From NCBI RefSeq assembly GCF_049537155.1, contig NZ_JBMVQZ010000012.1:70678-134677 (forward strand): a stretch of 64,000 bases of DNA, in the 5' to 3' direction. Shown here piece after piece: positions 1 to 8,660 of the stretch; positions within the stretch are counted from its first letter, which is position 1; each line of letters opens with the position of its first letter. The notes beneath the pieces are model-generated. The model did not search any database and had not been told where the DNA came from. It was given only the letters and a program-made list of their open reading frames with translations. Made by a program: the position numbers and the translations under genes. The DNA is from Limisphaera sp049537155. Its GTDB lineage: Bacteria; Verrucomicrobiota; Verrucomicrobiia; Limisphaerales; Limisphaeraceae.

Positions 1-614
1 GATTGATACTTGAGGAAGCTGTCGAACATGTCCCGGGAGAGGCCCAGGTCCATGCCACTTTCCCAGTAATCGAGTGCGGCGTATTTGGCGAAGGTGCGCT
101 GGACCAGTTCCTCCGGCGAAACCTGCAGGTAGAAGACAGCGTCGGGCACCACCGCCATGCCGTAGAGGTTGCGGAGCCATTGCTCGTCCATGCCACGGAC
201 CAGGTCGCGTGCCATGAGGGTGAAGATGTAGCGGTCGGCCAGGACCATCTGGCCGGCGCGCAGTCCGGGCAGGATTTGATTCTCCAGTTGGTCGGCGAAG
301 TCGGTGGCGTAGAAGAGGCTCAGCGTGGTGTGGCTGAGGATGTTGCCTTCCTGGGCACGTTCGAGTTCCTGGCTGACCAGGGTGGAACGTTTGAGACCGA
401 CGGTGATGGTGGCGTGGCCGCAGCTTTCGAGCCAATCCACCAGGAGTCGGATCTGGGTGGACCGGCCGGAGCCGTCGGCGCCTTCGATCACGATGAGCCT
501 GCCGGTGAGTTGTTCGGGCTGAACACCCGGGATGCCATGTCCGTAGAACCGGTGCGGCGTGCGCCGCGGCACGATCACGTGGGGACGACGGGGTTTTCGT
601 GATGCGGGGGACAC
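1..614 (-). CDS. dTMP kinase-like protein (second tandem copy, C-terminus beyond window)
   Basis: This is a thymidylate-kinase family protein, expected to phosphorylate dTMP to dTDP. It runs off the left edge, so only about 204 codons are visible. The nucleotide-binding loop reads EGADGSGRST (about residues 44-53 from the GTG at 614), with arginine where the family normally has the P-loop lysine. The ADRYIF motif corresponds to the conserved DR(Y/H) of the family. An N-terminal extension of about 37 residues rich in Arg and Pro precedes the kinase fold, and two further GTG codons at 578 and 572 are alternative starts. It follows the stop codon of a paralogous kinase by two codons in the same frame. 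The family assignment is firm. Whether the enzyme is active on dTMP is uncertain because of the Lys-to-Arg change. Confidence 0.8.
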   Translation of the reverse strand, partial: MSPASRKPRRPHVIVPRRTPHRFYGHGIPGVQPEQLTGRLIVIEGADGSGRSTQIRLLVDWLESCGHATITVGLKRSTLVSQELERAQEGNILSHTTLSLFYATDFADQLENQILPGLRAGQMVLADRYIFTLMARDLVRGMDEQWLRNLYGMAVVPDAVFYLQVSPEELVQRTFAKYAALDYWESGMDLGLSRDMFDSFLKYQ

Positions 615-620
615 GGCGGG

Positions 621-1337
621 TCAGGTTCGGGTTGCGGGTTGGGGCCGGGGGGATCGGCGGCCACGCCGGAAGCTTTCGAGATCCAGCCGCGCCGCCACGA
701 TGGCGCGGACGACCTGTTGCTGAGCCTCGATGCTCTGGTTGGCGTCCACGACGTGGAACTGGAATTCGGTGCTCATGGCCAGGTACTGCTCGAGCAGGCG
801 GCCTTGGAAGATGCGGAAGCTTTCGTAGAGGTCGGGCGAAAGCCGCAGGTCCATGCCGGCCTCGTAAAACTTCAGCTGCGGTCGGCCCTGAAGAATGCGC
901 TGGAGCGACACCTCCAGGTCGGCCCTGAAAAAGAAGGTCAGGTCGGGCAGGGCAGCGAAGCTGTAGATGCCGCGGACCCAGGCGGGCGGACAGCCGCGGA
1001 CCACGTCGCGGGCAAAGGCCGTGAAGATGTATCGGTCGCACAACACCAGGTAGCCCGCGCGCAGCAACGGCACCAGGTGCCGTTCGCACCGGTCCGCAAA
1101 GTCGGTGGCGTGGATGAGGCAGAAGGTGGTCGGAGTGAGGAGCTGCTGGGCCTTGCCCCGGCTGGTGGCACTTTTGACCAGCTCGGACGAGTTCCACTCG
1201 CTCAGAAACACCTTGAGATCGAGCGACTCCAGCCACCGGCGAAGCAGGTGCAGTTGGGTGGACTTGCCCGAGCCGTCAATGCCCTCGACGGCGATCAATC
1301 GTCCCGGAAACCCCAGTTGGGCGAATGTCTTCATCAT
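621..1337 (-). CDS. tmk: Thymidylate (dTMP) kinase
   Basis: It catalyses ATP-dependent phosphorylation of dTMP to dTDP for dTTP synthesis in the cytoplasm. The 238-residue product has a Walker A loop EGIDGSGKST (residues 18-27, Lys25), the CDRYIF motif at 100-105 that binds the substrate phosphate, and the usual length for the family. The start is the ATG at 1337-1335, followed directly by a second ATG; either gives a short N-terminus before the P-loop. The stop (TGA 623-621) is followed after two codons, in the same frame, by the GTG of the second kinase-like gene, so the two are probably co-transcribed. With its intact P-loop this copy is the better candidate for the housekeeping enzyme. 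Confidence 0.9.
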   Translation of the reverse strand: MMKTFAQLGFPGRLIAVEGIDGSGKSTQLHLLRRWLESLDLKVFLSEWNSSELVKSATSRGKAQQLLTPTTFCLIHATDFADRCERHLVPLLRAGYLVLCDRYIFTAFARDVVRGCPPAWVRGIYSFAALPDLTFFFRADLEVSLQRILQGRPQLKFYEAGMDLRLSPDLYESFRIFQGRLLEQYLAMSTEFQFHVVDANQSIEAQQQVVRAIVAARLDLESFRRGRRSPRPQPATRT

Positions 1338-1705
1338 GCCGACCCGTGCCCAGCATAGGCCGCTCGGCAGGGCAATCCAAGCATGCAATCCGATCGCGTG
1401 CGGGCGAGGGCGGGGCACCTGCGGGATTGGGCCATTCAGGCGCCGGCAGGGGCGAAACATCCGTCCGTTCTGCGGCCCTCGAAGTTGTCGAGGGACGTGT
1501 CGATGATACCGCCGGGACAATCCGGGGAGGTGCCGACCTTGTGACCTGTTCGTCACCAATGCGCGCTTGCGCGGGTGGGAGGGGCCGGTTAGCGTGGTCC
1601 CGGTTGTCCATCTGCCGGGATCCTGCAGGCCGCAAAACCCGGGGCGGGAAAGTGGCGTCCGGTCCCCGGCCGAAGGATCCGGTCGTCGGACGGCCACCCA
1701 GACCT
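1338..1705. other. Divergent intergenic region with a small inverted repeat
   Basis: This 368-bp stretch separates the kinase pair (minus) from the pseudopilin gene (plus) and should hold both promoters. I see no convincing -35/-10 pair. A perfect 5-bp inverted repeat, GTGAC at 1541-1545 and GTCAC at 1552-1556 with a 6-bp centre, could be an operator or a short hairpin, but it is short enough to be chance. Confidence 0.3.
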
Positions 1706-2512
1706 ATGCCCGTGTCGCGTGGGAAAGTCGGACGGTTCGAAGGAGGGCTTCGCGCTTTCACGCTGATCGAGCTGCTGGTGGTAATCGCGATCATTGCCAT
1801 CCTGGCGGCGATGCTTTTGCCTGCACTGAGCCGGGCCAAGAGCAAGGCGCGGACGATCAGTTGCCTGAACAACATGCGGCAGTGGGCGTTGGCCTTCCGC
1901 ATGTACGCCGACGACAACCAGGATCTGGTGCCGGAAGAGGGCAACACCCAGCTGCCGATCATTGATCCGCAGAATGCCGATGCGTGGTACAACGCCACGG
2001 TGGTTTACGTGCAGCAACCGCGCCTGGCGGACCTGTACATGCAAAACCCTCCGAACCCTCCTCTGCCCGGGTCGAAAAGCATCTTCTCCTGTCCCGGCGC
2101 GCCCGACCCAAGCAAAGCCGCCCATCCCTACGCCAACCCGCCGAACTTCGCCCGGGCTTTTTTCATGTATGGTGAGAACGGCCGGTTGTGCATCAACCGC
2201 AACACCCGCGCATCCCTGGGGATCAGCAACACGAAGTTCGGCACGATCAAGAAGCCGTCCGACACGGTCCTGGTGGCGGAAGTGGATCCCAATTCGCCTC
2301 AAAACACCGCGCCGGCACAGTCCAACGTCACCGGACAATACGCCGTGGCCCGCCACGATCTGCGGGGGAACTTTGCCATGGCCGACGGCAGCGCCCGTCT
2401 CGCGCGCACGAACGATTTTTTGCGGACGGCCGCAGAATCGAACAGCGCAGCCGAGGAATGGCGGATCGAGCGCCGGATGTACTGGTACCCCACCGAGACC
2501 ACACCCAATTGA
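1706..2512 (+). CDS. Pseudopilin-like protein, prepilin N-terminus with H-X9-DG motif
   Basis: The N-terminus carries a type IV prepilin signal: a basic leader ending in a residue stretch before FTLIELLVVIAIIAILAAML (residues about 19-38), the hydrophobic helix that is cleaved and N-methylated by a prepilin peptidase. Near the C-terminus is a His followed by nine residues and then DG (the H-X9-DG motif seen in large paralogous families in Planctomycetes and Verrucomicrobia). The product is 268 residues. The ATG at 1706 is chosen because it leaves a short leader before the FTLIE motif, whereas the open frame upstream is Pro/Arg-rich and looks non-coding. Members are thought to be exported and assembled or anchored by type II secretion/type IV pilus machinery. 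The specific role is unknown. Confidence 0.85.
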   Translation: MPVSRGKVGRFEGGLRAFTLIELLVVIAIIAILAAMLLPALSRAKSKARTISCLNNMRQWALAFRMYADDNQDLVPEEGNTQLPIIDPQNADAWYNATVVYVQQPRLADLYMQNPPNPPLPGSKSIFSCPGAPDPSKAAHPYANPPNFARAFFMYGENGRLCINRNTRASLGISNTKFGTIKKPSDTVLVAEVDPNSPQNTAPAQSNVTGQYAVARHDLRGNFAMADGSARLARTNDFLRTAAESNSAAEEWRIERRMYWYPTETTPN

Positions 2513-2637
2513 GCGCGACCCGGCCCGTGCGGATGGTCCTGCGCACGCCGCGGGACCGGGGGTCTTGGGGACTTGCGGGCGCAGGGGCCCGGGATCATGC
2601 TCGGCGTAGGACTGCAACCTTCCGCCGCAAAGAATTT

Positions 2638-4752
2638 ATGAAACGGATCGCGCAGCTTGCTCTCCTGGGATGCTCGGTGTTCACCGCTCACGCCACGCTG
2701 TATCTGGACGAGACCTTCGACTATCCGGACGGCCCGCTGGTGGAGGTGTCCGCCGGGGCGTGGGTGACGCACAGCGGCACCACCGGTCAGGTGGATGTGT
2801 TGTCCGGGACCGTGCACCTGACGCAGGCGGAGAATGAAGATGTCAGCGTGGCGATCACCAACGTGCCGGGTGACGCCGTTGCCACAGGGGCGTTGTACGC
2901 GGGGTTCACCGTCCGTTTCACCGCGCTCCCATCAGGTTCGGGCACGTACTTCTGGCACTTTCGGGACACGGGGACCAACAACTTCCGTGCCCGGGTGTTC
3001 GCCACGACGAGCGGCGCCGGGACCGGCAAATTCCGGTTCGGCCTCTCCAGTGGAGGTGGCACGCCCTCGGAGGTCATCCCCACGGATTGCGATCTGGAAA
3101 CCGAGTACAAGCTGGTCGTGCGGTACGACGTCGAAAAGGCAACCTCGACGCTGTGGCTGAATCCGGCCTCGGAAGATTCCACAGTGAACCGGGCTGATGC
3201 GACGGACCAGCGGGATCCGGTTCCCATCACCCATGTCGCGCTCCGGCAGTCCTTGTCCAACGGCAACGGCATGGGTGAGTTGTACCTCGACAATTTGCAG
3301 GTCGGCACCCTCTTTACGGACGTCCACACGCCGGGCGGTCCGCCCACGGTGAGCGGGATTCCGGACCAGCACCTCGCGGCCGGAACCAGCACCGGACCGC
3401 TGGTTTTCGAGGTGGACGACGTGGAAACGCCGCCGGACCAGCTGCTGGTGACGGTGCTTTCGGACAACGAGTTTCTCGTGCCAAACGATGGGCAGCATCT
3501 GTCGTTGGAAGGATCGGGCAAGCAGCGGACACTGACGGTGACGCCCGTTCCGGGACGCGAGGGACAGGCGACCATCCAGGTCACCGTCCGGGACGCCCAG
3601 GGGGAGAGCACGGTGACGAGCTTTGTCGTGTACGTCGGGTTGCCGTCCATCACCGCGCCGGCAAACCAGGTGGCGCCCACCAACACGCCCATCGGGCCGT
3701 TGGTCTTTCAGGTGGCAGACGCCGAGACGCCCCAGCAGCTCACGGTGACGGCCTCTTCGTCCAACGAGATTCTCGTGCCGGCCGCCAACATCCTCCTCTC
3801 CGGCACGGGCACGGAGCGCACCGTCCGGGTCACTCCCAATCCGGACGTCTCCGGAACGGCCACGATCACGCTGACGGTGAGCGACGGCACCTGGAACGTG
3901 TCCACCAATTTCCTGGTCACGTTCCATCCGATGTTTGGCCTGGTGCTTGCCGACACGTTCGATTACCCCGACGGCGCGCTGGTGGAGAGCTCGGGCAGGT
4001 TTTGGAGCACCCACAGCGGAACCACCGGCCAGGTACAGGTCCTGCAGGGCCGCGTGGAACTCGTGCGCACGCAGTCGGAGGACGTCAGTGCCGGTTTCAC
4101 GAATTTCCTCCAGGCCGTGGGCAATGGGATCGTCCTGTACACGGGGTTGAAGGTCACGTTCACCGAACCGCCCACCTCGCCCAATGGCGACTACTTCGCG
4201 CACTTCCGTGACATCGGCACGGTGAATTACCGGGCCCGTCTTTTTGCCACCACCAACGGTGCCGCGCCCGGGATGTTCCGCCTGGGCGTGGCCAACGGTT
4301 CCGTCCCCGCCAACGTGGTGCTGGAACGGGACCTGCAACCCGGCGTGCCGTACCTGGTGATTGTGCGGTACAACGTGGACACGGGGGAAACCACCCTTTG
4401 GGTGAATCCGGCCGATCCCGGCAGTCCCTCGGTCACGGCGAAAGACCCGGTTGTGCCGGTCTCACTCTATTACTTCAGCTTCCGCCAAAGCAGCGGCATC
4501 GGCACTCTCAGTGTGGACGAGGTCAAGGTCGGCACGGCCTGGGAAGACGTGTGGGAGCCGGCCGGCCCCGTGCCGGAACGATTGCGATATCGTTGGGAGG
4601 GCGGGAACCTGACGCTGATCTGGGATCAGCCCGCGCTGCGACTGCAGAAGGCCGGTTCGGTCACCGGCCCGTGGACGGACGTGACGGAGGCCACCAGCCC
4701 CTACACCGTACCCACGACGTCCGGGCCCCGATTCTATCGGCTGGCCTACTGA
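2638..4752 (+). CDS. Secreted protein with two duplicated jelly-roll-like domains flanking two Ig-like repeats
   Basis: No named family is recognised. The 704-residue product starts with a signal peptide (MKRIAQLALLGCSVFTAHA). It is built symmetrically. A roughly 200-residue module beginning LYLDETFDYPDGPLVE recurs near the C-terminus as LVLADTFDYPDGALVE, and both continue with HSGTTGQV, EDVS and VRYNV-type strands, looking like concanavalin/LamG-type beta sandwiches. Between them lie two repeats of about 95 residues (each with a GPLVF[EQ]V[DA]D segment followed by LTVT- and VRVT-type strands), typical of bacterial Ig-like domains. The ATG at 2638 gives a clean signal peptide; the upstream open frame does not look coding. 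It is probably an extracellular or surface-attached glycan-binding protein, which is inference from fold type only. Confidence 0.8.
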   Translation: MKRIAQLALLGCSVFTAHATLYLDETFDYPDGPLVEVSAGAWVTHSGTTGQVDVLSGTVHLTQAENEDVSVAITNVPGDAVATGALYAGFTVRFTALPSGSGTYFWHFRDTGTNNFRARVFATTSGAGTGKFRFGLSSGGGTPSEVIPTDCDLETEYKLVVRYDVEKATSTLWLNPASEDSTVNRADATDQRDPVPITHVALRQSLSNGNGMGELYLDNLQVGTLFTDVHTPGGPPTVSGIPDQHLAAGTSTGPLVFEVDDVETPPDQLLVTVLSDNEFLVPNDGQHLSLEGSGKQRTLTVTPVPGREGQATIQVTVRDAQGESTVTSFVVYVGLPSITAPANQVAPTNTPIGPLVFQVADAETPQQLTVTASSSNEILVPAANILLSGTGTERTVRVTPNPDVSGTATITLTVSDGTWNVSTNFLVTFHPMFGLVLADTFDYPDGALVESSGRFWSTHSGTTGQVQVLQGRVELVRTQSEDVSAGFTNFLQAVGNGIVLYTGLKVTFTEPPTSPNGDYFAHFRDIGTVNYRARLFATTNGAAPGMFRLGVANGSVPANVVLERDLQPGVPYLVIVRYNVDTGETTLWVNPADPGSPSVTAKDPVVPVSLYYFSFRQSSGIGTLSVDEVKVGTAWEDVWEPAGPVPERLRYRWEGGNLTLIWDQPALRLQKAGSVTGPWTDVTEATSPYTVPTTSGPRFYRLAY

Positions 4753-4927
4753 GGCTGGTGTGCCCCCGGACCGCGCGTGCTGCACGGCGCCCGAGGGCGA
4801 CCCGGATCGGAGCAGTGTTTCCTCTGCCGGGCCGGTAATGGCGCTCATTGGAATGTGTCGCGATCCGGAGTAGTGTGAGCCCGGCGCGTCGACGGCCGGC
4901 ACGTGGGGCCGCACACGCGCGGGGGGC

Positions 4928-7342
4928 ATGGAACGACTTCGACTTCTGATTCGCGGTGTGGTGCAGGGCGTGGGGTTTCGCCCCTTCGTCCATCGCCTGG
5001 CGACGGAACTGGGTTTGAACGGTTGGGTGCGCAACACGGCCCAGGGCGTGGTGGTGGAGGTGGAAGGGCCACGCCCGGCGCTGGAGCGCTTCTTGGAACG
5101 ACTGCCGGCGGAGCGTCCTCCGCACAGCTCACTGCAGAGCGTGGAGCCGAGCTGGCTGGATCCCGCAGGATACACCCGATTCGAGATCCGGCCCAGCGAT
5201 GCCGGGGGCGCACTTCGCGCGGTGGTGATGCCGGACATTGCAACCTGCGGGGACTGTCTGCGGGAGCTGTGGGACCCCCGGGACCGCCGGTATCTCTACC
5301 CATTTCTCAACTGCACGCACTGCGGTCCGCGGTACAGCATCCTGCTCGGACTGCCCTACGACCGGCCGCAGACCACCATGGCCGGGTTCGTCATGTGCGA
5401 CGCGTGCCGGCACGAATACGAAGACCCGGCCAACCGCCGGTTTCATGCCCAGCCGAATGCCTGTCCCCGCTGTGGTCCGCACCTGGAGCTGTGGTCGCCC
5501 GAGGGCACCGTGCTGGGCACCAGCCGGCCGCCCGGGGAGGAAACGGACCCCGGTGCACATGCCCGTGCCACGCGTGCACTGATCCGGCGAACCGCCGAGG
5601 CGTTGCGGTCGGGAGCCATTGTGGCCGTCAAAGGTTTGGGCGGGTTTCATCTGATGGTCCGGGCGGGGTCGGATGAGGCGGTGGCCCGGTTGCGGACACG
5701 GAAGCGGCGCGAGGCCAAGCCGTTGGCGCTGATGTTCCCGCGGTTGGAGATGGTGCGGCAGGTCTGCCACTTGTCGGCAGCCGAGGAGCGTGTGCTGACC
5801 GGGCCTGAGGCCCCGATTCTGTTGCTGGATCGGAGAAGGCATCCGGATCCGGAAGCGCCGGGGATCAGCGAACAGGTGGCGCCCGGCAATCCCACTCTGG
5901 GCGTGATGTTGCCGTACACGCCGCTGCATCATTTGCTGCTGGCGGAGCTGGGTGAGCCGGTGGTGGCCACCAGCGGCAACCTGAGCGAAGAACCGATTTG
6001 CACGGACGAACGGGAGGCGTTGCAGCGCCTGGCGGGCATCGCGGACCTGTTCCTGGTGCACAACCGGCCGATCGCACGGCACGTGGACGACTCCGTGGTC
6101 CGGGTGGTGGAGGGCCGCGAAATGTTGCTGCGCCGGGCGCGCGGATTCGCCCCGCTGCCGCTGCCCCTGGGCGGAGGCGGGAAGGGCGCGGGACCCGCGG
6201 AGGTCGTGGTCCTGGCGGCCGGCGCGCACTTGAAGAACACGGTCGGGCTGGCAGTGGGCGGCCAGGCGTTTCTGAGCCAGCACATCGGGGATCTGGAAAC
6301 CGCGGCGGCGGAGGATGCGTGGCTTCGAGTGGCGCGCGATCTGCCGGCCCTGTACGAGGCCCGGCCCTCGGTGGTGATGACGGATCTTCATCCGGACTAC
6401 GGCTCCACGCGCCTGGCACGCCGTTTGTTTTTCGAGTCGGTCGGATCGCAGGTGACCGGGCAGGGGATGCCCCGCGCGCGGGCGGTGCAGCATCACGTGG
6501 CGCATGTGCTGGCCGTGATGGTGGAGAACGAGGTGCGGCCTCCGGCGCTGGGCGTGGCTTGGGACGGCACGGGACTGGGCTGGGATGGCTCGATCTGGGG
6601 AGGAGAGTTCTTCCGGGTCGAGCCCGGCCGGGTGCATCGCGTGGGCACGTTTCGGCCGTTTCGGATTCCCGGTGGCGATGCGGCGGCCCGGGAACCGCGC
6701 CGGGCAGCCCTGGGTCTGCTGCACGAGCTGTCCCGGGAGGACCCTGCCTTGGAGCCTGTGGCACGGGGCTGGGCGGCGAGACGGTTCGCTGCGGCTGAGT
6801 GGCCGATTTTGTGGCGCATGTTGGCGGGCGGGATCCGATCGCCGTGGTGCAGCAGTGTGGGTCGGCTGTTCGATGCGGTGGCCTCGCTGGCGGGTCTGCG
6901 GGATCGGAATCGGTTCGAAGCCCAGGCCGCCATGGAGCTGGAGTTCCGCGTGAACACCGGGGCCGAATGGAACCCGTATCCGCTGCCGTTGCGGGAGCCG
7001 GCCAAGACAGGGGGGCCGTGGGTGTTGGACTGGGGCCCGACGATCCGGTCGGTACTGGCGGACGTGGAGCAGGGGACGCCCCCGGCCGGGGTGGCCACGC
7101 GGTTTCATCAGGCGCTGGTCACGGGCATCGTGAACATCGCGCGCGTGGCAGGCTGCGAATCGGTCCTGTTGGGCGGCGGCTGTTTTCAGAACCGGCATCT
7201 GCTGAGCTGGGCGGTGCGGGAGCTGCGCCGGGCGGGTTTTCGACCGTACTGGCCGCAGCGTGTGCCGCCGAATGATGGCGGCATCGCCCTGGGGCAACTG
7301 GCGGCTTATCCGCTCGGTCTGGATGAACCCGCGCCGTTGTGA
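4928..7342 (+). CDS. hypF: Carbamoyltransferase HypF
   Basis: HypF makes the carbamoyl group that is converted to cyanide ligands of [NiFe]-hydrogenase, using carbamoyl phosphate and ATP and passing the group to HypE. At 804 residues it is close to the normal length of about 750-800. It has an N-terminal acylphosphatase domain (VVQGVGFRPF at 11-20), four zinc-finger CxxC pairs (Cys107/110, 129/132, 157/160, 179/182), a YrdC-like domain (about 215-400), and a Kae1/TobZ-like C-terminal domain with HHVAH and GGCFQNRHLL. ATG 4928 starts the acylphosphatase domain directly after a run of G residues. No other hyp gene or hydrogenase subunit is in the window, so the maturation partners must be elsewhere. 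Confidence 0.95.
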   Translation: MERLRLLIRGVVQGVGFRPFVHRLATELGLNGWVRNTAQGVVVEVEGPRPALERFLERLPAERPPHSSLQSVEPSWLDPAGYTRFEIRPSDAGGALRAVVMPDIATCGDCLRELWDPRDRRYLYPFLNCTHCGPRYSILLGLPYDRPQTTMAGFVMCDACRHEYEDPANRRFHAQPNACPRCGPHLELWSPEGTVLGTSRPPGEETDPGAHARATRALIRRTAEALRSGAIVAVKGLGGFHLMVRAGSDEAVARLRTRKRREAKPLALMFPRLEMVRQVCHLSAAEERVLTGPEAPILLLDRRRHPDPEAPGISEQVAPGNPTLGVMLPYTPLHHLLLAELGEPVVATSGNLSEEPICTDEREALQRLAGIADLFLVHNRPIARHVDDSVVRVVEGREMLLRRARGFAPLPLPLGGGGKGAGPAEVVVLAAGAHLKNTVGLAVGGQAFLSQHIGDLETAAAEDAWLRVARDLPALYEARPSVVMTDLHPDYGSTRLARRLFFESVGSQVTGQGMPRARAVQHHVAHVLAVMVENEVRPPALGVAWDGTGLGWDGSIWGGEFFRVEPGRVHRVGTFRPFRIPGGDAAAREPRRAALGLLHELSREDPALEPVARGWAARRFAAAEWPILWRMLAGGIRSPWCSSVGRLFDAVASLAGLRDRNRFEAQAAMELEFRVNTGAEWNPYPLPLREPAKTGGPWVLDWGPTIRSVLADVEQGTPPAGVATRFHQALVTGIVNIARVAGCESVLLGGGCFQNRHLLSWAVRELRRAGFRPYWPQRVPPNDGGIALGQLAAYPLGLDEPAPL

Positions 7343-7404
7343 AGGCCGTGGGGCAATGAAGGGGGAGCGCTCGGCGTACGTGGAGTGCTCGGTGCGCCCG
7401 TCAT

Positions 7405-8349
7405 TCAGGGCAGAGGTTCTCCTCGAGCGGCGACCAGCAGCCGGTACCACTCGTCACGTGTCAGACGGATCTCGGTGGCGCGTGTGGCCTCCCGGATGCG
7501 GTCAGGTTTGGTGGATCCGACGACGGGCACGATGCCAGCGGGGTGTCGGAGAAGCCAGGCCAACGCGATGACACCACGGGTGGTTTCATACTGGCGGGCC
7601 AGGCTGTCCAGCTCATCCAACACGGTGTGCGGCTGGTACTGCTGTTGCCAGCGCAGGAGTCGCGAAGCACCATCGGCCAGCAGACCTCCGGCCAGCGGGC
7701 TCCATGCCTGGGGCGTGATGTGTTCGATCAGGCATTGGTCCAGGGTGCCATCGGTCAGGGCGTCCTGTCGCAGCAGGCTGATTTCGACCTGGTGGACGAT
7801 GAAGGGCATGGGACAGGCGCACTGCAATGCGGTGACCAGGGTGGGACGACAGTTGCTCAGGCCGAACCACCGGACCTTGCCGTCCTGTTGGAGTCGGGAA
7901 AACGCCTCGGCCACCTCGGCCGGGTCGGCGAGGTAATCGGGCCGGTGCAACAGCAGCAGATCAATCGTCTCGATGCCGAGCCGTTTGAGGGAGCCTTCGA
8001 CGGATCGGAGGATGTGTTCCGCGGAGAAATCGTATCTCTGCGGCAGGCCCGGTTGAGGGGTGTGGGCAGGGCGGATGCCGCATTTGGTGGCGATGACGAC
8101 GCGTTCGCGCATGCCGGGAGTTTCGCGCAGGACCTCGCCCAGCAACCGCTCGGCCTCGCCGCCGCAGTAGATGTCGGCGTTGTCGAAGAGGGTGTAACCG
8201 GCTTCGTAGGCGGTTCGGATGGCCAGCTTGCCCGCATTCCAGCTCTCCGGGCTGATTTCGCGAGGGTCCCACGTTCCGGTCACGCGCCAGCAGCCGTAGG
8301 CCAGCCGACTGCTGCGCAGGGGACTGACACCGAGTGTGATGGTTTGCAT
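7405..8349 (-). CDS. Aldo/keto reductase family oxidoreductase
   Basis: This is an NAD(P)H-dependent aldo/keto reductase of 314 residues, resembling the YdhF group. It has the TIM-barrel signatures: the early GCWRVTG strand, FDNADIYCGG containing the catalytic Asp/Tyr pair, ATKCGIR with the catalytic Lys, the DLLLLHRPD segment with the active-site His, and a C-terminal PVVGSTKPDRI loop that binds the 2'-phosphate of NADPH in this family. The ATG at 8349 is chosen because it sits immediately before the first strand; the frame stays open about 15 codons further upstream. It lies convergent to hypF. The substrate cannot be told from sequence. Confidence 0.88.
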   Translation of the reverse strand: MQTITLGVSPLRSSRLAYGCWRVTGTWDPREISPESWNAGKLAIRTAYEAGYTLFDNADIYCGGEAERLLGEVLRETPGMRERVVIATKCGIRPAHTPQPGLPQRYDFSAEHILRSVEGSLKRLGIETIDLLLLHRPDYLADPAEVAEAFSRLQQDGKVRWFGLSNCRPTLVTALQCACPMPFIVHQVEISLLRQDALTDGTLDQCLIEHITPQAWSPLAGGLLADGASRLLRWQQQYQPHTVLDELDSLARQYETTRGVIALAWLLRHPAGIVPVVGSTKPDRIREATRATEIRLTRDEWYRLLVAARGEPLP

Positions 8350-8591
8350 GGTCGGGATGCCTGGTTTCGGCTGGCGCAGGATGACCGTGCGCACGGTTTT
8401 TTACAAGCCGGCAGTGGTAAACGGCGCCCCGGATGGCTTGCACCGGACCACTGTCGGCAAGCGCTTGATGGCAACCCGGGCGGCGCGACCGTTTCAGGGA
8501 CACGGGTGCGGGTACGGCTGCGTGACCGGCCTTGGCCGGGTGCGGCCATGTGGCGGTGCGCGTCGAACGGCGTCGTAGTCCGGGAGACGTG

Positions 8592-8628
8592 ACGGAAAAC
8601 AAGAAGCCCGGGGGTTGCGCCCCGGGCT
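8592..8628 (-). terminator. Rho-independent terminator of the Gfo/Idh/MocA gene
   Basis: A perfect 9-bp stem (AGCCCGGGG at 8605-8613, CCCCGGGCT at 8620-8628) with a 6-nt loop is followed on the minus strand by a T-rich run (TTCTTGTTTTCC). It lies 32 bp past the stop of the oxidoreductase gene at 8661. The rest of the 8350-8660 gap shows nothing else I can recognise. Confidence 0.8.
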
Positions 8629-8660
8629 GGACAAATGCGGTGAGCGGACTCTTTCGTCTT

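Noticed and set aside
5129..7450. 773-codon open frame opposite hypF
   Set aside because: Shadow of hypF; low-complexity Arg/His/Gln-rich translation.
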